DNA of 64,000 bases from Prolixibacteraceae bacterium (GTDB taxonomy: Bacteria; Bacteroidota; Bacteroidia; Bacteroidales; Prolixibacteraceae), in NCBI GenBank assembly GCA_018648265.1, contig JABGRN010000013.1:1-64000 (forward strand), written 5' to 3'. Positions 33,774-43,000 of this stretch are shown here, one piece after another (positions within the stretch are counted from its first letter, which is position 1; each line of letters starts with the position of its first letter). The notes under the pieces were generated by a model. The model made no database searches, was not told where the DNA came from, and was given only the letters and a program-made list of their open reading frames with translations. A program made the translations under genes and the position numbers.

Positions 33774-35489
33774 TTATAAATATTTAGCCATAAAATTAGA
33801 TAAAACTACTTCGTCGCCATTTCGTTTGTGCAATTCACTTTTTGTAAAATATTTACAATGAGTGCTGGCCATGGGAATTTCGTTTACATTAAAAAGTTTG
33901 GGCGTATTTTTTTGTCCTTTTATACCAACAACAAAATCGTGTTTCGCTCCCAGAATTAATTTTACAATTCCATCGGCAATACGCATCCAAAATCTTTTCC
34001 CACGGGTATCAATCAGTCCTTTTTCCCAGTCGTTAACAACGGCGGTAAATTGAGTTGTAGAATTTGCCAGTTTCGATTTTAATATTTTATTGAGCCTGTT
34101 ACTTTTAAAGGTCATCTGTTTTGCCCCGGGTTGATCCATAAAATAATCGGCAGAAAACTGTAAAAGTGCTAAGGCATAATTTGCCGGTGTACCGATGGTC
34201 ACTTTTTTTAAAATGCTTAGCCCAGTGGCCAAATTATCGCGAAGATCGAAATACGCAACTCCATTTGCCGGCGAAAAGAGTAAGCCTTTATCAACAGAAA
34301 AAGGTAAGGTTTTATCAGCCCCAATTGCCTGTGCTAAAATACACCCCCGGCTTGCGGCCAGAATTCCAATGCCCTGTTTAAATTTTTCTACACCTAATAA
34401 TTTCTTTAGTTCTTTTATGTTATCAAAAACATCGGCGCTTACAGTGGGGTGATTAAACGCAATTACTTGTTCATATTCACTCATATTCAGAAAATCCTCT
34501 AATTCAGATTCTCCGTTTTGGTACTTTACAAGGCCTTTGAATGTATTTAAAGTATTGGAGAAAGTACCATGGATGAGTAGCAATGTTTTTCTTGTCCTGT
34601 CAATTTTATTGTTTTCATCGACATTAAAAAAGGCTCCCCTCATATCGAAACGATTTTTGTTTGATGCAGCTACCGAGCTGGTTTTTATCCGGTTATCGTA
34701 AATATATAAGCCATATTTCTTTTTCCCGAATAAGTTGTATGTTAAGCTGCGGCCTTTTGTTGTAGCCAGCGTAATTATATTTTTTGTGCTGAAAAAATCT
34801 TTTAATAAAAAATCGGGACTTCCCTCTTTTCTTTTGAAGGTAATTATTTTAATGATAAAAGATGTGATCCGTAATTCGTCATCTTGAAGAATTTGACCAT
34901 TATTATCAATTGAATAATTATTGGGGGGCAGAATCTTAAAATAATAGCTTAAGCGATCTCGTTTTGTTGTGTAATTATCATCGGTTTTTTGACATTGAAT
35001 GAATTGCTCGAATACCGATTTATCGTTTAAATGCAGAAAATTTTCCTTTAACTGGTGATAATAGTAAACCATTGCACCTTCTGCGTCATCAACAAAAAGG
35101 TCTAAACGAAGTTCGGGAATATCATTGTATGTTTTTATTTCATCCCAATTTATTCCAAAGTCAGCCGATTCTAAATTTATGTATCGTTCAACAACATCGT
35201 TGGCAATATTTTTAATGTCGCCGTTGAAACTTTTGATGTTCTCAATAATTTTTACGGTAGAAATATCCCTTTTGTCTTCATTTGAATTACCATTTTTCGA
35301 ATTATTGATGTTTATATTAATGGGTTTATCTTCTTTCCATCCAAGTGTACCCCAAATACCAGGAAGTTTTGCCCTTTGCGATTTGCGTATAATTTTTTTG
35401 AGTTTTTTTTCGTCAGAGTACGTATTGATTATTTCGTCATCTCCCAAGATTAAAAAACGCTGGTCGAATTGTTTTTTCCTGTCGTTCAT
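33774..35489 (-). CDS. Alpha/beta-hydrolase-like protein (DUF7379-like)
   Basis: 571 residues. The central part has an esterase-type core: LLLIHGTFSNTLNTFKGLV (oxyanion segment), VIAFNHPTVSADVFDN and GILAASRGCILAQAIGAD, where Ser in AASRG occupies the nucleophile position (AxSxG in place of GxSxG). A late His in MASTHCKYF could complete the triad. The N-terminal 250 residues are unassigned, and there is no signal peptide, so it is probably cytosolic. Convergent with the isoprenoid-synthase-like gene with only 9 bp between stops. Confidence 0.65.
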   Translation of the reverse strand: MNDRKKQFDQRFLILGDDEIINTYSDEKKLKKIIRKSQRAKLPGIWGTLGWKEDKPINININNSKNGNSNEDKRDISTVKIIENIKSFNGDIKNIANDVVERYINLESADFGINWDEIKTYNDIPELRLDLFVDDAEGAMVYYYHQLKENFLHLNDKSVFEQFIQCQKTDDNYTTKRDRLSYYFKILPPNNYSIDNNGQILQDDELRITSFIIKIITFKRKEGSPDFLLKDFFSTKNIITLATTKGRSLTYNLFGKKKYGLYIYDNRIKTSSVAASNKNRFDMRGAFFNVDENNKIDRTRKTLLLIHGTFSNTLNTFKGLVKYQNGESELEDFLNMSEYEQVIAFNHPTVSADVFDNIKELKKLLGVEKFKQGIGILAASRGCILAQAIGADKTLPFSVDKGLLFSPANGVAYFDLRDNLATGLSILKKVTIGTPANYALALLQFSADYFMDQPGAKQMTFKSNRLNKILKSKLANSTTQFTAVVNDWEKGLIDTRGKRFWMRIADGIVKLILGAKHDFVVGIKGQKNTPKLFNVNEIPMASTHCKYFTKSELHKRNGDEVVLSNFMAKYL

Positions 35490-35681
35490 TATTGCTTATT
35501 TTTAAATTGATTTTTGCAAACAAACTTTAATACGATTGCTAATCTGATTTGTTATCCGTAAGGTACTACAAATAATAATGCCCTCCTGCAATCAGTTGTG
35601 ATAAAAAGTAGGTGAAGGAATAAATGAGTTTACGTTTTTGTCTTGCCTTTTTTTAAAAAGAAGTGGGAGCCTGCCTGGTAA

Positions 35682-38297
35682 TTATTTAGATTTCAAAATT
35701 TTGTATTTCCCCAATTCCTTGTCCATTAACTTATTCAGCTCCTCAATTTTACCCACATATTTTTCATCAGAAGTCAGATTTTTTTCTGCAACTTTTGATT
35801 TTGAGTGATCGTACAATTCAACTGCAACTACTTCATTCGGATTTTCGTATTTCTGCCAGCGCGTAAACCGGTAGTTTTCGGTGCGAATACTGTAACCCAT
35901 AATTTCGCTTTTGCGGTCATAATCTAAACTTTTTCCTCGTGGATACTGACTAATTGCTACTTTGTTAACTTCAACTTGTGGATCTTTTAAAACCGGAACT
36001 AAACTTTGGCCTTCCAAATGGATTGGTTTTTCAAGACCGGCCAAATCGCAAAGAGTAGGGTAGATATCGACAAACTCTGCCAACGACTTTGTTTTTAATC
36101 CTTTGTCCATCCACGGCACTGAAATAAATAGCGGTGCGTTTGTATCCATTTCAAAATTAGTGTGTTTGCACCAACCGCCATAATCGCCCAATTTCCAGCC
36201 ATGGTCTCCCCAAAGTACTACAATTGTATTTTCCGTTAAATTGTTTTCTTCGAGGGCATCCAGCAGTTTTCCCACTTGTGCGTCAATCATGCTAACGGCT
36301 GCGTAATATCCATGAATAAGGTTTTTGCTGGTTTCGTCGTCTAACGGCCCGCTTGCCGGAATTCCATGATATTTTCGTAACTCTCCAAACTGGTGTAAAG
36401 CCAAATCGGGCATATTTTTCGGAACTTGTCTTTTGGGGATTTCGATTTTAGTAGGATCGTACAAATCCCAGTATTTTTTAGGGGCAACAAAAGGCAGGTG
36501 CGGTTTAACAAAACCAACTGCCAGAAAGAAAGCTGAATCTTTTAAAATTTTTATTCTTTTTACTGCCTGGTTTGCCGTCATTGCATCTGTCATGTTTTCC
36601 TCAGGCTCGTTTGAACAGTACCAGGGTAATTTTTTATCGTTGATTGTTGGAAAATCACGTTCCAGCCCAATTGTGTCGCCCCGGCTAATTTTTTTGAATT
36701 TTTTTATTTCTGAGTTTCTGCTCCACGACGGAATCGACCACGATAATTTATCATCCGAATTACCATGCCCAAGATGATATATTTTCCCCATCGACTCGGC
36801 GTGGTATCCGTTGTTTATAAAATGCTGTGGTAGTGTAATTACATCAGGAACTTTCTTTCTGAAAAAAGTATATAAATCGTAAATGCCTAACGCATCCGGA
36901 CGTAAACCAGTCATTAAACTATTTCTGGAGGGAGCGCAAACTGCTTGCTGGCAATACGCCCGTTCGAAAATCATACCCTGTTTGGCAAGCCGATCTAAAT
37001 TTGGAGTGTGCATGTGTTTTGCCCCAAAACTGTTAATTTCGGTGCGTAAATCGTCAACTGCAATAAACAGGATATTTGGTCGCTTTTTTTGTTGAAAATG
37101 TGGATAAAGTAATATTTCCAAATTGGTTTCCGACTGGTCAATTGATTGTGCAATCTTTAAATATTCATTATTACCTGTTTTTAGGGCTCCAACATGGAAA
37201 TTAATTTTTAACGATTCCATTGAACTCTTAAAATCGGTGATTTGAGGCCACTCCCATTTTTTGTTTCCTGAAGCAAAAGGTGCTAAAAAATCGAACGCCT
37301 TTATTATTCCACGCCCGTCTTCAGTTTCGAAATTCCACAGATCAATACCCAGATTTTGACCCATGTTCGCGAGATGATAAAATCCCCGTAAATTCATTGT
37401 GCTGTATCCCAACGATTTGGTTCTGGCAAGTTCATGGGGTTGACTGCCATCGGGTTCAATTTGTGTTGCAATCCGGTGTTTGGTTTTTTTGTTAAGACGT
37501 TCTTTTGCCATTTCTGTTTTACCCAACCACAATGCAATTCCAACTGCCTGCACATCAAACCAGGTTCCATGATTATTGAAATAATCGTCTTCGAATTTGC
37601 CATAATCGTGAGTGTGCAACCAGGTAAAATAGTCTTCAAACCATAATTGCAATTTTTGTTTCGAGCTGGTTGAAATTAAATTATCTGCTTCCAAAATTTG
37701 AATTGATGAAATCAGGCTATTTATGCGCGACCAGTCGATAATTCCAATTCCGCGTCCTTCACAAATTCCCGGAATTCCCTGGGCATAATTCAGGTTTGGG
37801 TTCATTTTTGTTTTCGGGTCAACAAACCATGTTTCAAGCAATTCCAGTGTTTTTTTTGCATATTTTTCATCACCCGAAAAATAGTATGCCCATCCTAAAA
37901 TTTCAACATTGGCAAATAAATTTCTTGATGAAGTCCGGTCAACATTGTCACCACTGGTTTCCGGATTTCTTTCACCATCTTTTCTCATGTAAGGCAAACC
38001 ATTAGGTTCTGATGGATCCGGCCACCAATACGGGCCCATGCTTAGGTAATCGTGTTTGTTTCCGCTGGGTGGAGTGCGTTTTTTATCCATTACACTGAAT
38101 GGACCTTCTTCCATTGCCAATTTTGCTTTTTCAATTAAAGAATTGTATGCTGGCATGAAATTTTTATCCTGTTTTTGAATATGAATTTTTACTTTTTTTG
38201 TTTGGTTGAAATCGACAAAAATTCCTTTATTTTCTTTTGAAAATGAATAAGTACTTACTATGAGGAATGAAATAATGAAGAAAAGTTTTGCTTTCAT
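35682..38297 (-). CDS. Exported polysaccharide lyase-sulfatase fusion
   Basis: 871 residues. Signal peptide to about residue 20. Residues 30-400 match the alginate-lyase-family (alpha/alpha) toroid: DYLSMGPYWWPDPSEPNGLP, YMRKDGERNPE, NPNLNYAQGIPGICEGRGIG, NHGTWFDVQAVGIALWLGK. From about 410 a sulfatase begins at RPNILFIAVDDLR, with the formylglycine signature CAPSR (Cys454), the metal Asp pair (AVDD) and LWGDHGWKLGDYGGWCKHTN. It probably removes sulfate and cleaves uronic-acid linkages in an algal polysaccharide. Start codon overlaps the GntP stop (TAATG), so the two are translationally coupled. Confidence 0.87.
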   Translation of the reverse strand: MKAKLFFIISFLIVSTYSFSKENKGIFVDFNQTKKVKIHIQKQDKNFMPAYNSLIEKAKLAMEEGPFSVMDKKRTPPSGNKHDYLSMGPYWWPDPSEPNGLPYMRKDGERNPETSGDNVDRTSSRNLFANVEILGWAYYFSGDEKYAKKTLELLETWFVDPKTKMNPNLNYAQGIPGICEGRGIGIIDWSRINSLISSIQILEADNLISTSSKQKLQLWFEDYFTWLHTHDYGKFEDDYFNNHGTWFDVQAVGIALWLGKTEMAKERLNKKTKHRIATQIEPDGSQPHELARTKSLGYSTMNLRGFYHLANMGQNLGIDLWNFETEDGRGIIKAFDFLAPFASGNKKWEWPQITDFKSSMESLKINFHVGALKTGNNEYLKIAQSIDQSETNLEILLYPHFQQKKRPNILFIAVDDLRTEINSFGAKHMHTPNLDRLAKQGMIFERAYCQQAVCAPSRNSLMTGLRPDALGIYDLYTFFRKKVPDVITLPQHFINNGYHAESMGKIYHLGHGNSDDKLSWSIPSWSRNSEIKKFKKISRGDTIGLERDFPTINDKKLPWYCSNEPEENMTDAMTANQAVKRIKILKDSAFFLAVGFVKPHLPFVAPKKYWDLYDPTKIEIPKRQVPKNMPDLALHQFGELRKYHGIPASGPLDDETSKNLIHGYYAAVSMIDAQVGKLLDALEENNLTENTIVVLWGDHGWKLGDYGGWCKHTNFEMDTNAPLFISVPWMDKGLKTKSLAEFVDIYPTLCDLAGLEKPIHLEGQSLVPVLKDPQVEVNKVAISQYPRGKSLDYDRKSEIMGYSIRTENYRFTRWQKYENPNEVVAVELYDHSKSKVAEKNLTSDEKYVGKIEELNKLMDKELGKYKILKSK

Positions 38298-39643
38298 TAT
38301 AAAAAGATTAGAGTTAAAAAATAGATAAAAACCATGGAACTCACACCTTGAATTAGTGTGCCTAATGTTTGAGTTTTATAACCTGTTTTTACATCCATTC
38401 CGGAGAATTGCGTTACCACCCAGAAAAAGCTATCGTTAGCGTGCGAAATGGTCATTGCGCCGGCGCCCGTTGCCATAACTGCCAGTACTTTTCCGTTAAG
38501 AGAATCGAGCCCGATTGTAGAAAGTAGAGGAGCAATTAAAGCCGAAGTTGCAACCAACGCAACTGTTGATGAACCTTGTGCGGTTTTAAATGCAGCAGCA
38601 ATTATAAATGGTAGAAAAATCCCCAGTTCGTAACCTGCCAATAAACTTCCTAAAGTATCGCCAATTTGTGTTTCTTTTAGAATAGTCCCAAATGCACCGC
38701 CTGCACCTGTAATTAGCAAAATTGGTGCGGCAGCGGTTATTCCGTCGCCAATCCAGCCGGTTAAAGTTTCTTTATTAAATTTTGGAAAAAGTAAAAAGGA
38801 TAAAAGAAATCCGGTTAATAATGCATTTATTGGCTGCCCGGCGAAATTCAAAAAATTGTATAAAAAACCTTCGCCAAAAGGTTGGGTGGGGTAGGTTGCA
38901 ATAGAACGAACTGCAATTAATACGATAGGAACCAAAATAGGCAGCAATGATTTTGTTGCCGAAGGAAGTTTAACATTAATTTCGGAAGTATCTGGTTCTG
39001 AAATGTTGTTTTCGCTGGTTTTGTATTTTTTCCCGACATACGATGCCCAAAAGTAGCCTGTCAACATTGCGAAAATAGCTACAACTAATCCGAATAAAAT
39101 AACTGTTCCCAATTGATCGTCGAGACCAAGATTTCCGGCTGCGGCAATTGGCCCCGGTGTTGGTGGTACAAAAGTGTGGGTTGCATACAATCCGGTTGCC
39201 AGTGCAATTGAAAGTGCAACCGATGATTTTCCTGTTTTTGCAACTAAAGATTTTCTTAACGACGAAAGAATTACAAATGCAGAATCGCAGAAAACGGGAA
39301 TGGAAACTATGTATCCGATTATAGACATTGCAAGTCCCGGAAAACGTTTTCCTACAATTTTTAATACTATTTCGGCCAGTTTAATAGCGGCATTCGATTT
39401 TTCAAGAATCACCCCGATTATTGTTCCCAGAATAATAACAATTCCGATGTAAGCCATAATATTTCCGAAGCCAGTTGCAATTATTGAGGCTATTTTTTCG
39501 ATTGGTAATCCGGCCATTGCACCCACAACGTAAGACGCCAAAAGAAGTACAATAAACGGGTGCATTTTTAATTTGGTGGTTCCTAAAATGATAAATAAAA
39601 TAGAAACTAAGAGAACTAATATTAACCAGTATGTTTCAGCCAT
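38297..39643 (-). CDS. GntP-family gluconate/sugar-acid:H+ symporter
   Basis: 448 residues, about 12 helices. GntP landmarks: ATGLYATHTFVPPTPGPIAA, GFGNIMAYIGIVIILGTIIG, AAPILLITGAGGAFG, AAAFKTAQGSSTVALVATSA and ISHANDSFFWVVTQFSGMD. The family takes up gluconate and related sugar acids. Coupled to the lyase-sulfatase (1-bp overlap) and 10 bp after the Nif3-like gene, it likely imports the uronate products (inference). Confidence 0.92.
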   Translation of the reverse strand: MAETYWLILVLLVSILFIILGTTKLKMHPFIVLLLASYVVGAMAGLPIEKIASIIATGFGNIMAYIGIVIILGTIIGVILEKSNAAIKLAEIVLKIVGKRFPGLAMSIIGYIVSIPVFCDSAFVILSSLRKSLVAKTGKSSVALSIALATGLYATHTFVPPTPGPIAAAGNLGLDDQLGTVILFGLVVAIFAMLTGYFWASYVGKKYKTSENNISEPDTSEINVKLPSATKSLLPILVPIVLIAVRSIATYPTQPFGEGFLYNFLNFAGQPINALLTGFLLSFLLFPKFNKETLTGWIGDGITAAAPILLITGAGGAFGTILKETQIGDTLGSLLAGYELGIFLPFIIAAAFKTAQGSSTVALVATSALIAPLLSTIGLDSLNGKVLAVMATGAGAMTISHANDSFFWVVTQFSGMDVKTGYKTQTLGTLIQGVSSMVFIYFLTLIFL

Positions 39644-39653
39644 TTTTCAGTTT

Positions 39654-40505
39654 TTATAATTCAGTGAAATTTGCTTTATTTTCGATAAAATGAATTGGAA
39701 TTCCTTTTACAAATCCTTTTAGCCATTCAGCACAATATTCCATGCCTGCCTCTTCCGATTTTATGTGACCAAGAAAAATAACCCCTTTGTTTTTACCCTG
39801 CGAAATGGCATCGTTGGCATACAAATAGGTTTCCCATTCTGGAGCTTCACCAGCAATTAAAACTTCAACATCATTATTATTAAGCATTTGAATATGTCTC
39901 TGACCACCCGGCGCACCTGCCATAAATGCAATTTTGCTGAATTTCATATTTGGATTTCCAATTATCCGAATCGATTCCATTTCAAATTTCTTTTTAAGTT
40001 CTTTTGAAAATTTGGCAACTGTTGTTTCCGGAATTTGAAAGAATGTTTGTGATTCACCGATAGAATAATTTTTTATTCCCATTTTGTTAATCATTCCTAC
40101 CGAAATTCCGTCAGGTTCTGTTCGGTGAATGTGGTCGTGAAACCGAAACACAACAAGTTTGTTTTCTTCAATAAACTTTGCTTTTTCAAGGTAAACCGGA
40201 TTTGTTGAATAAGTTGAAACTTCGTCAAGGTGGTTATAAAAAACTGGTTCGTGTGTGATTATAAAATTACAACCCAATTCAACGGCTTTTTTAAGTGTTG
40301 TCATGTCGGCAAACATACAAACGGCAATTCCTTTAACTTCCGAATTCGGGTCGCCGGCTTTAAAAGTGTCAACCGTTTTTTCGGCCCATTCGCAGGTAAC
40401 GTTTTGTTTAATTTTGCTTACAATTTCGTTGGGTGTTTTTACTTTTTGAACAAATGAAAAAAGGGGAATTAAAACAATCAGGATTACCAACTTTTTTAGC
40501 CGCAT
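39654..40505 (-). CDS. Nif3-like dinuclear-metal protein with a signal peptide
   Basis: 283 residues. Nif3/DUF34 hallmarks: WAEKTVDTFKAGDPNSEVKG, NFIITHEPVFYNH (metal His), VFRFHDHIHRTEPDGI and a late GHIKSEEAGMEYCAEWL. Unlike most family members it opens with a hydrophobic leader (KKLVILIVLIPLFSFVQKV), so it may be exported or tethered to the inner membrane. Family function is unsettled (metal insertion or nucleotide-derived hydrolase). It is the first gene of a unit with GntP and the lyase-sulfatase. Confidence 0.83.
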   Translation of the reverse strand: MRLKKLVILIVLIPLFSFVQKVKTPNEIVSKIKQNVTCEWAEKTVDTFKAGDPNSEVKGIAVCMFADMTTLKKAVELGCNFIITHEPVFYNHLDEVSTYSTNPVYLEKAKFIEENKLVVFRFHDHIHRTEPDGISVGMINKMGIKNYSIGESQTFFQIPETTVAKFSKELKKKFEMESIRIIGNPNMKFSKIAFMAGAPGGQRHIQMLNNNDVEVLIAGEAPEWETYLYANDAISQGKNKGVIFLGHIKSEEAGMEYCAEWLKGFVKGIPIHFIENKANFTEL

Positions 40506-40685
40506 GATAAGTTTTTATTGGTTCAGCCTAAAAATAGTGTTTTTTTTGAAAGAAAGTAATTCGGGAGTATTTTAAACAGGTTACAAACAGTCTAAAGTTT
40601 TATCAAATAAATTTTTGTGGATTGTTACGGGGATAGTCAATCTAAAGAAATTTCAATATTTTAAAAAAGTACTATTAATGAGTCA

Positions 40686-41288
40686 TTATTCATAAATCCG
40701 AATTATTTCACCGGTTCTTTTTCCTTCTATACTTCTTACAAAACCATTAGCAACTTTTTGCATTGAAACCGGTGAGTGTCCGGGAAAAAAATCGGCATAT
40801 TTTTCAGCGGAGTCTTCTACCAAACCCGGCGCCACAACATTAATTCGCAATCCGTTTTTTAATTCTTGCGAAACTGCCGTAACAAATCCGTGAATACTGC
40901 CATTTACCATCGCTGCATTTGTTGTCATGTAAACCGGATCTTCAGCCAAAATACCGGTTGTTAAAGTAATCGAACCTCCATCATTTAAATAATCTTTTCC
41001 AATTCGTACCAGATTAACCTGGCCCATCATTTTACTTTTTATTCCGATGTAAAAATCATCTTCAGTCATTTCGTTAAAAGCTGCCCATTTTGCTGCACCG
41101 GCACAACAAACTACGGCATCAAGTTTATCAGTTTCCTTGTACATGTTTTTTATCGAATCGATATCAGAAATATCAACTTGAATATCGCCACTTTTTCTTC
41201 CTGCAACAATTATTTCATGTTTTTCTTTTAAACGGTTTACAACTGTTTTTCCGATAGTTCCGTTTCCTCCAACTACTAAAATTTTCAT
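40686..41288 (-). CDS. Short-chain dehydrogenase/reductase
   Basis: 200 residues, a compact SDR. GGNGTIGKTVVNRL is the nucleotide-binding turn; CCAGAAKW follows strand 4; the catalytic Tyr is not in a normal YxxxK context (the segment at that position reads NAAMVNGSIHGFVTA), as in the small SDR group related to NAD(P)-dependent sugar epimerases and YbjT-like proteins. C-terminal RINVVAPGLVEDS is standard. Activity is uncertain. Probably co-transcribed with the serine hydrolase 24 bp upstream. Confidence 0.83.
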   Translation of the reverse strand: MKILVVGGNGTIGKTVVNRLKEKHEIIVAGRKSGDIQVDISDIDSIKNMYKETDKLDAVVCCAGAAKWAAFNEMTEDDFYIGIKSKMMGQVNLVRIGKDYLNDGGSITLTTGILAEDPVYMTTNAAMVNGSIHGFVTAVSQELKNGLRINVVAPGLVEDSAEKYADFFPGHSPVSMQKVANGFVRSIEGKRTGEIIRIYE

Positions 41289-41312
41289 ATTTATTTAAAT
41301 GAAAATATACAA

Positions 41313-42734
41313 CTACTGTTCAATGCGAACAGAAAAATTTCCGTGCTGACTGAATTTTACAATTTTACCATTTTCATCGCGCTCAAAAATAATTGCCTCT
41401 CCTAATTCTTTGTCTTTTCTAATTCTACGGAATGTATCTCCTTCGATGTGTTTAAGAAAAGTTAGTGAACTTCCGGGTGATTCGTTTGGTAAACTCATGG
41501 CAACCAGTTTTCCATTTAAAATGCCGATATATTCTTCGCTCCACCATGGTTGCTGGCTGTAAATACCAGTATATTCGCTTAAATCTTTATCATGTTTTTC
41601 AGGTTCTTTTACTTTCGACAAAATACTTTTTATTCCGGCTACATATTTTGCAGGGTTTGCACCGCTGGCATTTATCATTACCGAAAAAGCCATTTTTTCT
41701 TTTGGGTACATAGTAAGTGTTGATCGGTATCCCGGGCAACTGCCACCGTGACTAACAACTTTATTTCCTTCAGAGTCCTTTCTTACTGCAAAACCTAGCC
41801 CCCAGGTTGTACTCCAGTTGGGATCGGTAAAATGAACACGTTGCATGTTTTTCAATGTTGAAGGTTTTAGGATTTCAGTTGTTGTTGTATCTAACAAACG
41901 AAATTGCCACGATGCAAACTTCCCTAAATCTTCTACGTTCGATGAAAAACCGGCTGCCGCTTTTATTCCATTTGCCTGAAATAAATTGACCTTTGCGCGC
42001 TCGAGGTTTCTATTTTCAGAACTATATCCAAACGCTAATTCTTTCCCATATTTGTCTTCAGGAAGTTTGGTTCGGGTATTATTCAGCTTTAATGGATCAA
42101 AAATGTTTTGTTGAATAAATTCATCGTAAGTCTGACCCGATAATTCTTTAATAATTTCACCTAATAACGATAATCCTAAATTACTGTATTGAAAATAGGT
42201 TGAAGCGGGATACAAAGTTTCCTGAGTTTCTAATTTCGATTTAATTTCTGCCGAAGTTGGAAAAGGGAAATCCGGGCCAGTCCAATAGGGATGAGCCGAT
42301 TCGCGTGGCAAACCAGAAGAGTGCGTTAATAATGTGCGAACTGTAATTGGACCGCTAACATTGTATTGTTGTTCAAGATTGTACCACGGTAGTAAATCAA
42401 CAATTTTATCATCTAATCTAAGTTTTCCCTCATCGTATAATTTCATAATTGCAACCGAAGTAAACAGTTTAGAAATGGAACAAATACTGTAAAGTGTTGA
42501 TGGCTTTGTAATTTCACCAGTTTCAGAATTTGCTTGTCCAAATCCACCTTTCCAAAGTACATCCTGATCTTTAACAACTATCGCTGAAATTCCGGGGAGG
42601 TTTTCAAAATCTTTTTGGGCTTCGAGCCAGACTTCAACTAATTTAAAAGCATCGGTATAATCTAAATCTTTTTCCTGCGCATAAACCGAAATGGAAATAA
42701 TTGCTACAATTGCAACGACGAGTAGTTTCTTCAT
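41313..42734 (-). CDS. Exported serine hydrolase, beta-lactamase class C family
   Basis: 473 residues with signal peptide MKKLLVVAIVAIISISVYAQ. Penicillin-binding fold motifs: SxxK in SICSISKLFTSVAIM, YxN in YSNLGLSLLGEII and HGG in VSHGGSCPGYRS (equivalent to KTG). The 100-residue C-terminal beta domain (YTGIYSQQPWW...) is the lipocalin-like tail common in these enzymes. Many are D-aminopeptidases or esterases, not antibiotic resistance factors. Followed downstream by an SDR. Confidence 0.9.
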   Translation of the reverse strand: MKKLLVVAIVAIISISVYAQEKDLDYTDAFKLVEVWLEAQKDFENLPGISAIVVKDQDVLWKGGFGQANSETGEITKPSTLYSICSISKLFTSVAIMKLYDEGKLRLDDKIVDLLPWYNLEQQYNVSGPITVRTLLTHSSGLPRESAHPYWTGPDFPFPTSAEIKSKLETQETLYPASTYFQYSNLGLSLLGEIIKELSGQTYDEFIQQNIFDPLKLNNTRTKLPEDKYGKELAFGYSSENRNLERAKVNLFQANGIKAAAGFSSNVEDLGKFASWQFRLLDTTTTEILKPSTLKNMQRVHFTDPNWSTTWGLGFAVRKDSEGNKVVSHGGSCPGYRSTLTMYPKEKMAFSVMINASGANPAKYVAGIKSILSKVKEPEKHDKDLSEYTGIYSQQPWWSEEYIGILNGKLVAMSLPNESPGSSLTFLKHIEGDTFRRIRKDKELGEAIIFERDENGKIVKFSQHGNFSVRIEQ

Positions 42735-42828
42735 TGTCTCTCAAATTTTTGGTTTACTATCTATATTTTTATGAAATGGATTGATCATTAAAAATTAAAT
42801 TTATCAACAATAAAGATAGGGGTATTTA

Positions 42829-43000
42829 TTTAAGGGCATCTCTAAAAACTCTGAAAACCCTTCGGGAACGAAGATAATAAACAATCTGACTGCGTTATAA
42901 TTTTTTGAAATAGCTACGGCTATTCTAAAAAATTATGCCTTGCATATTATTCATTATCTTCATTTTTTGAAAGAAATAAGTTTTTAGAGATGCCCTTAAA
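42829..43000. repeat. 172-bp hairpin MITE with 22-bp terminal inverted repeats
   Basis: The ends TTTAAGGGCATCTCTAAAAA and its exact complement (TTTTTAGAGATGCCCTTAAA) bound a unit whose interior is itself nearly self-complementary (GAAGATAATAAA...ATTATCTTC; AATTTTTTGAAATAGC...GCTATTCTAAAAAATT; turn near TACGG). Such a full-length hairpin with perfect ends is typical of a miniature inverted-repeat transposable element. No coding capacity. The last bases of the right end supply the stop codon of the adjacent cyclase gene. Confidence 0.85.
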
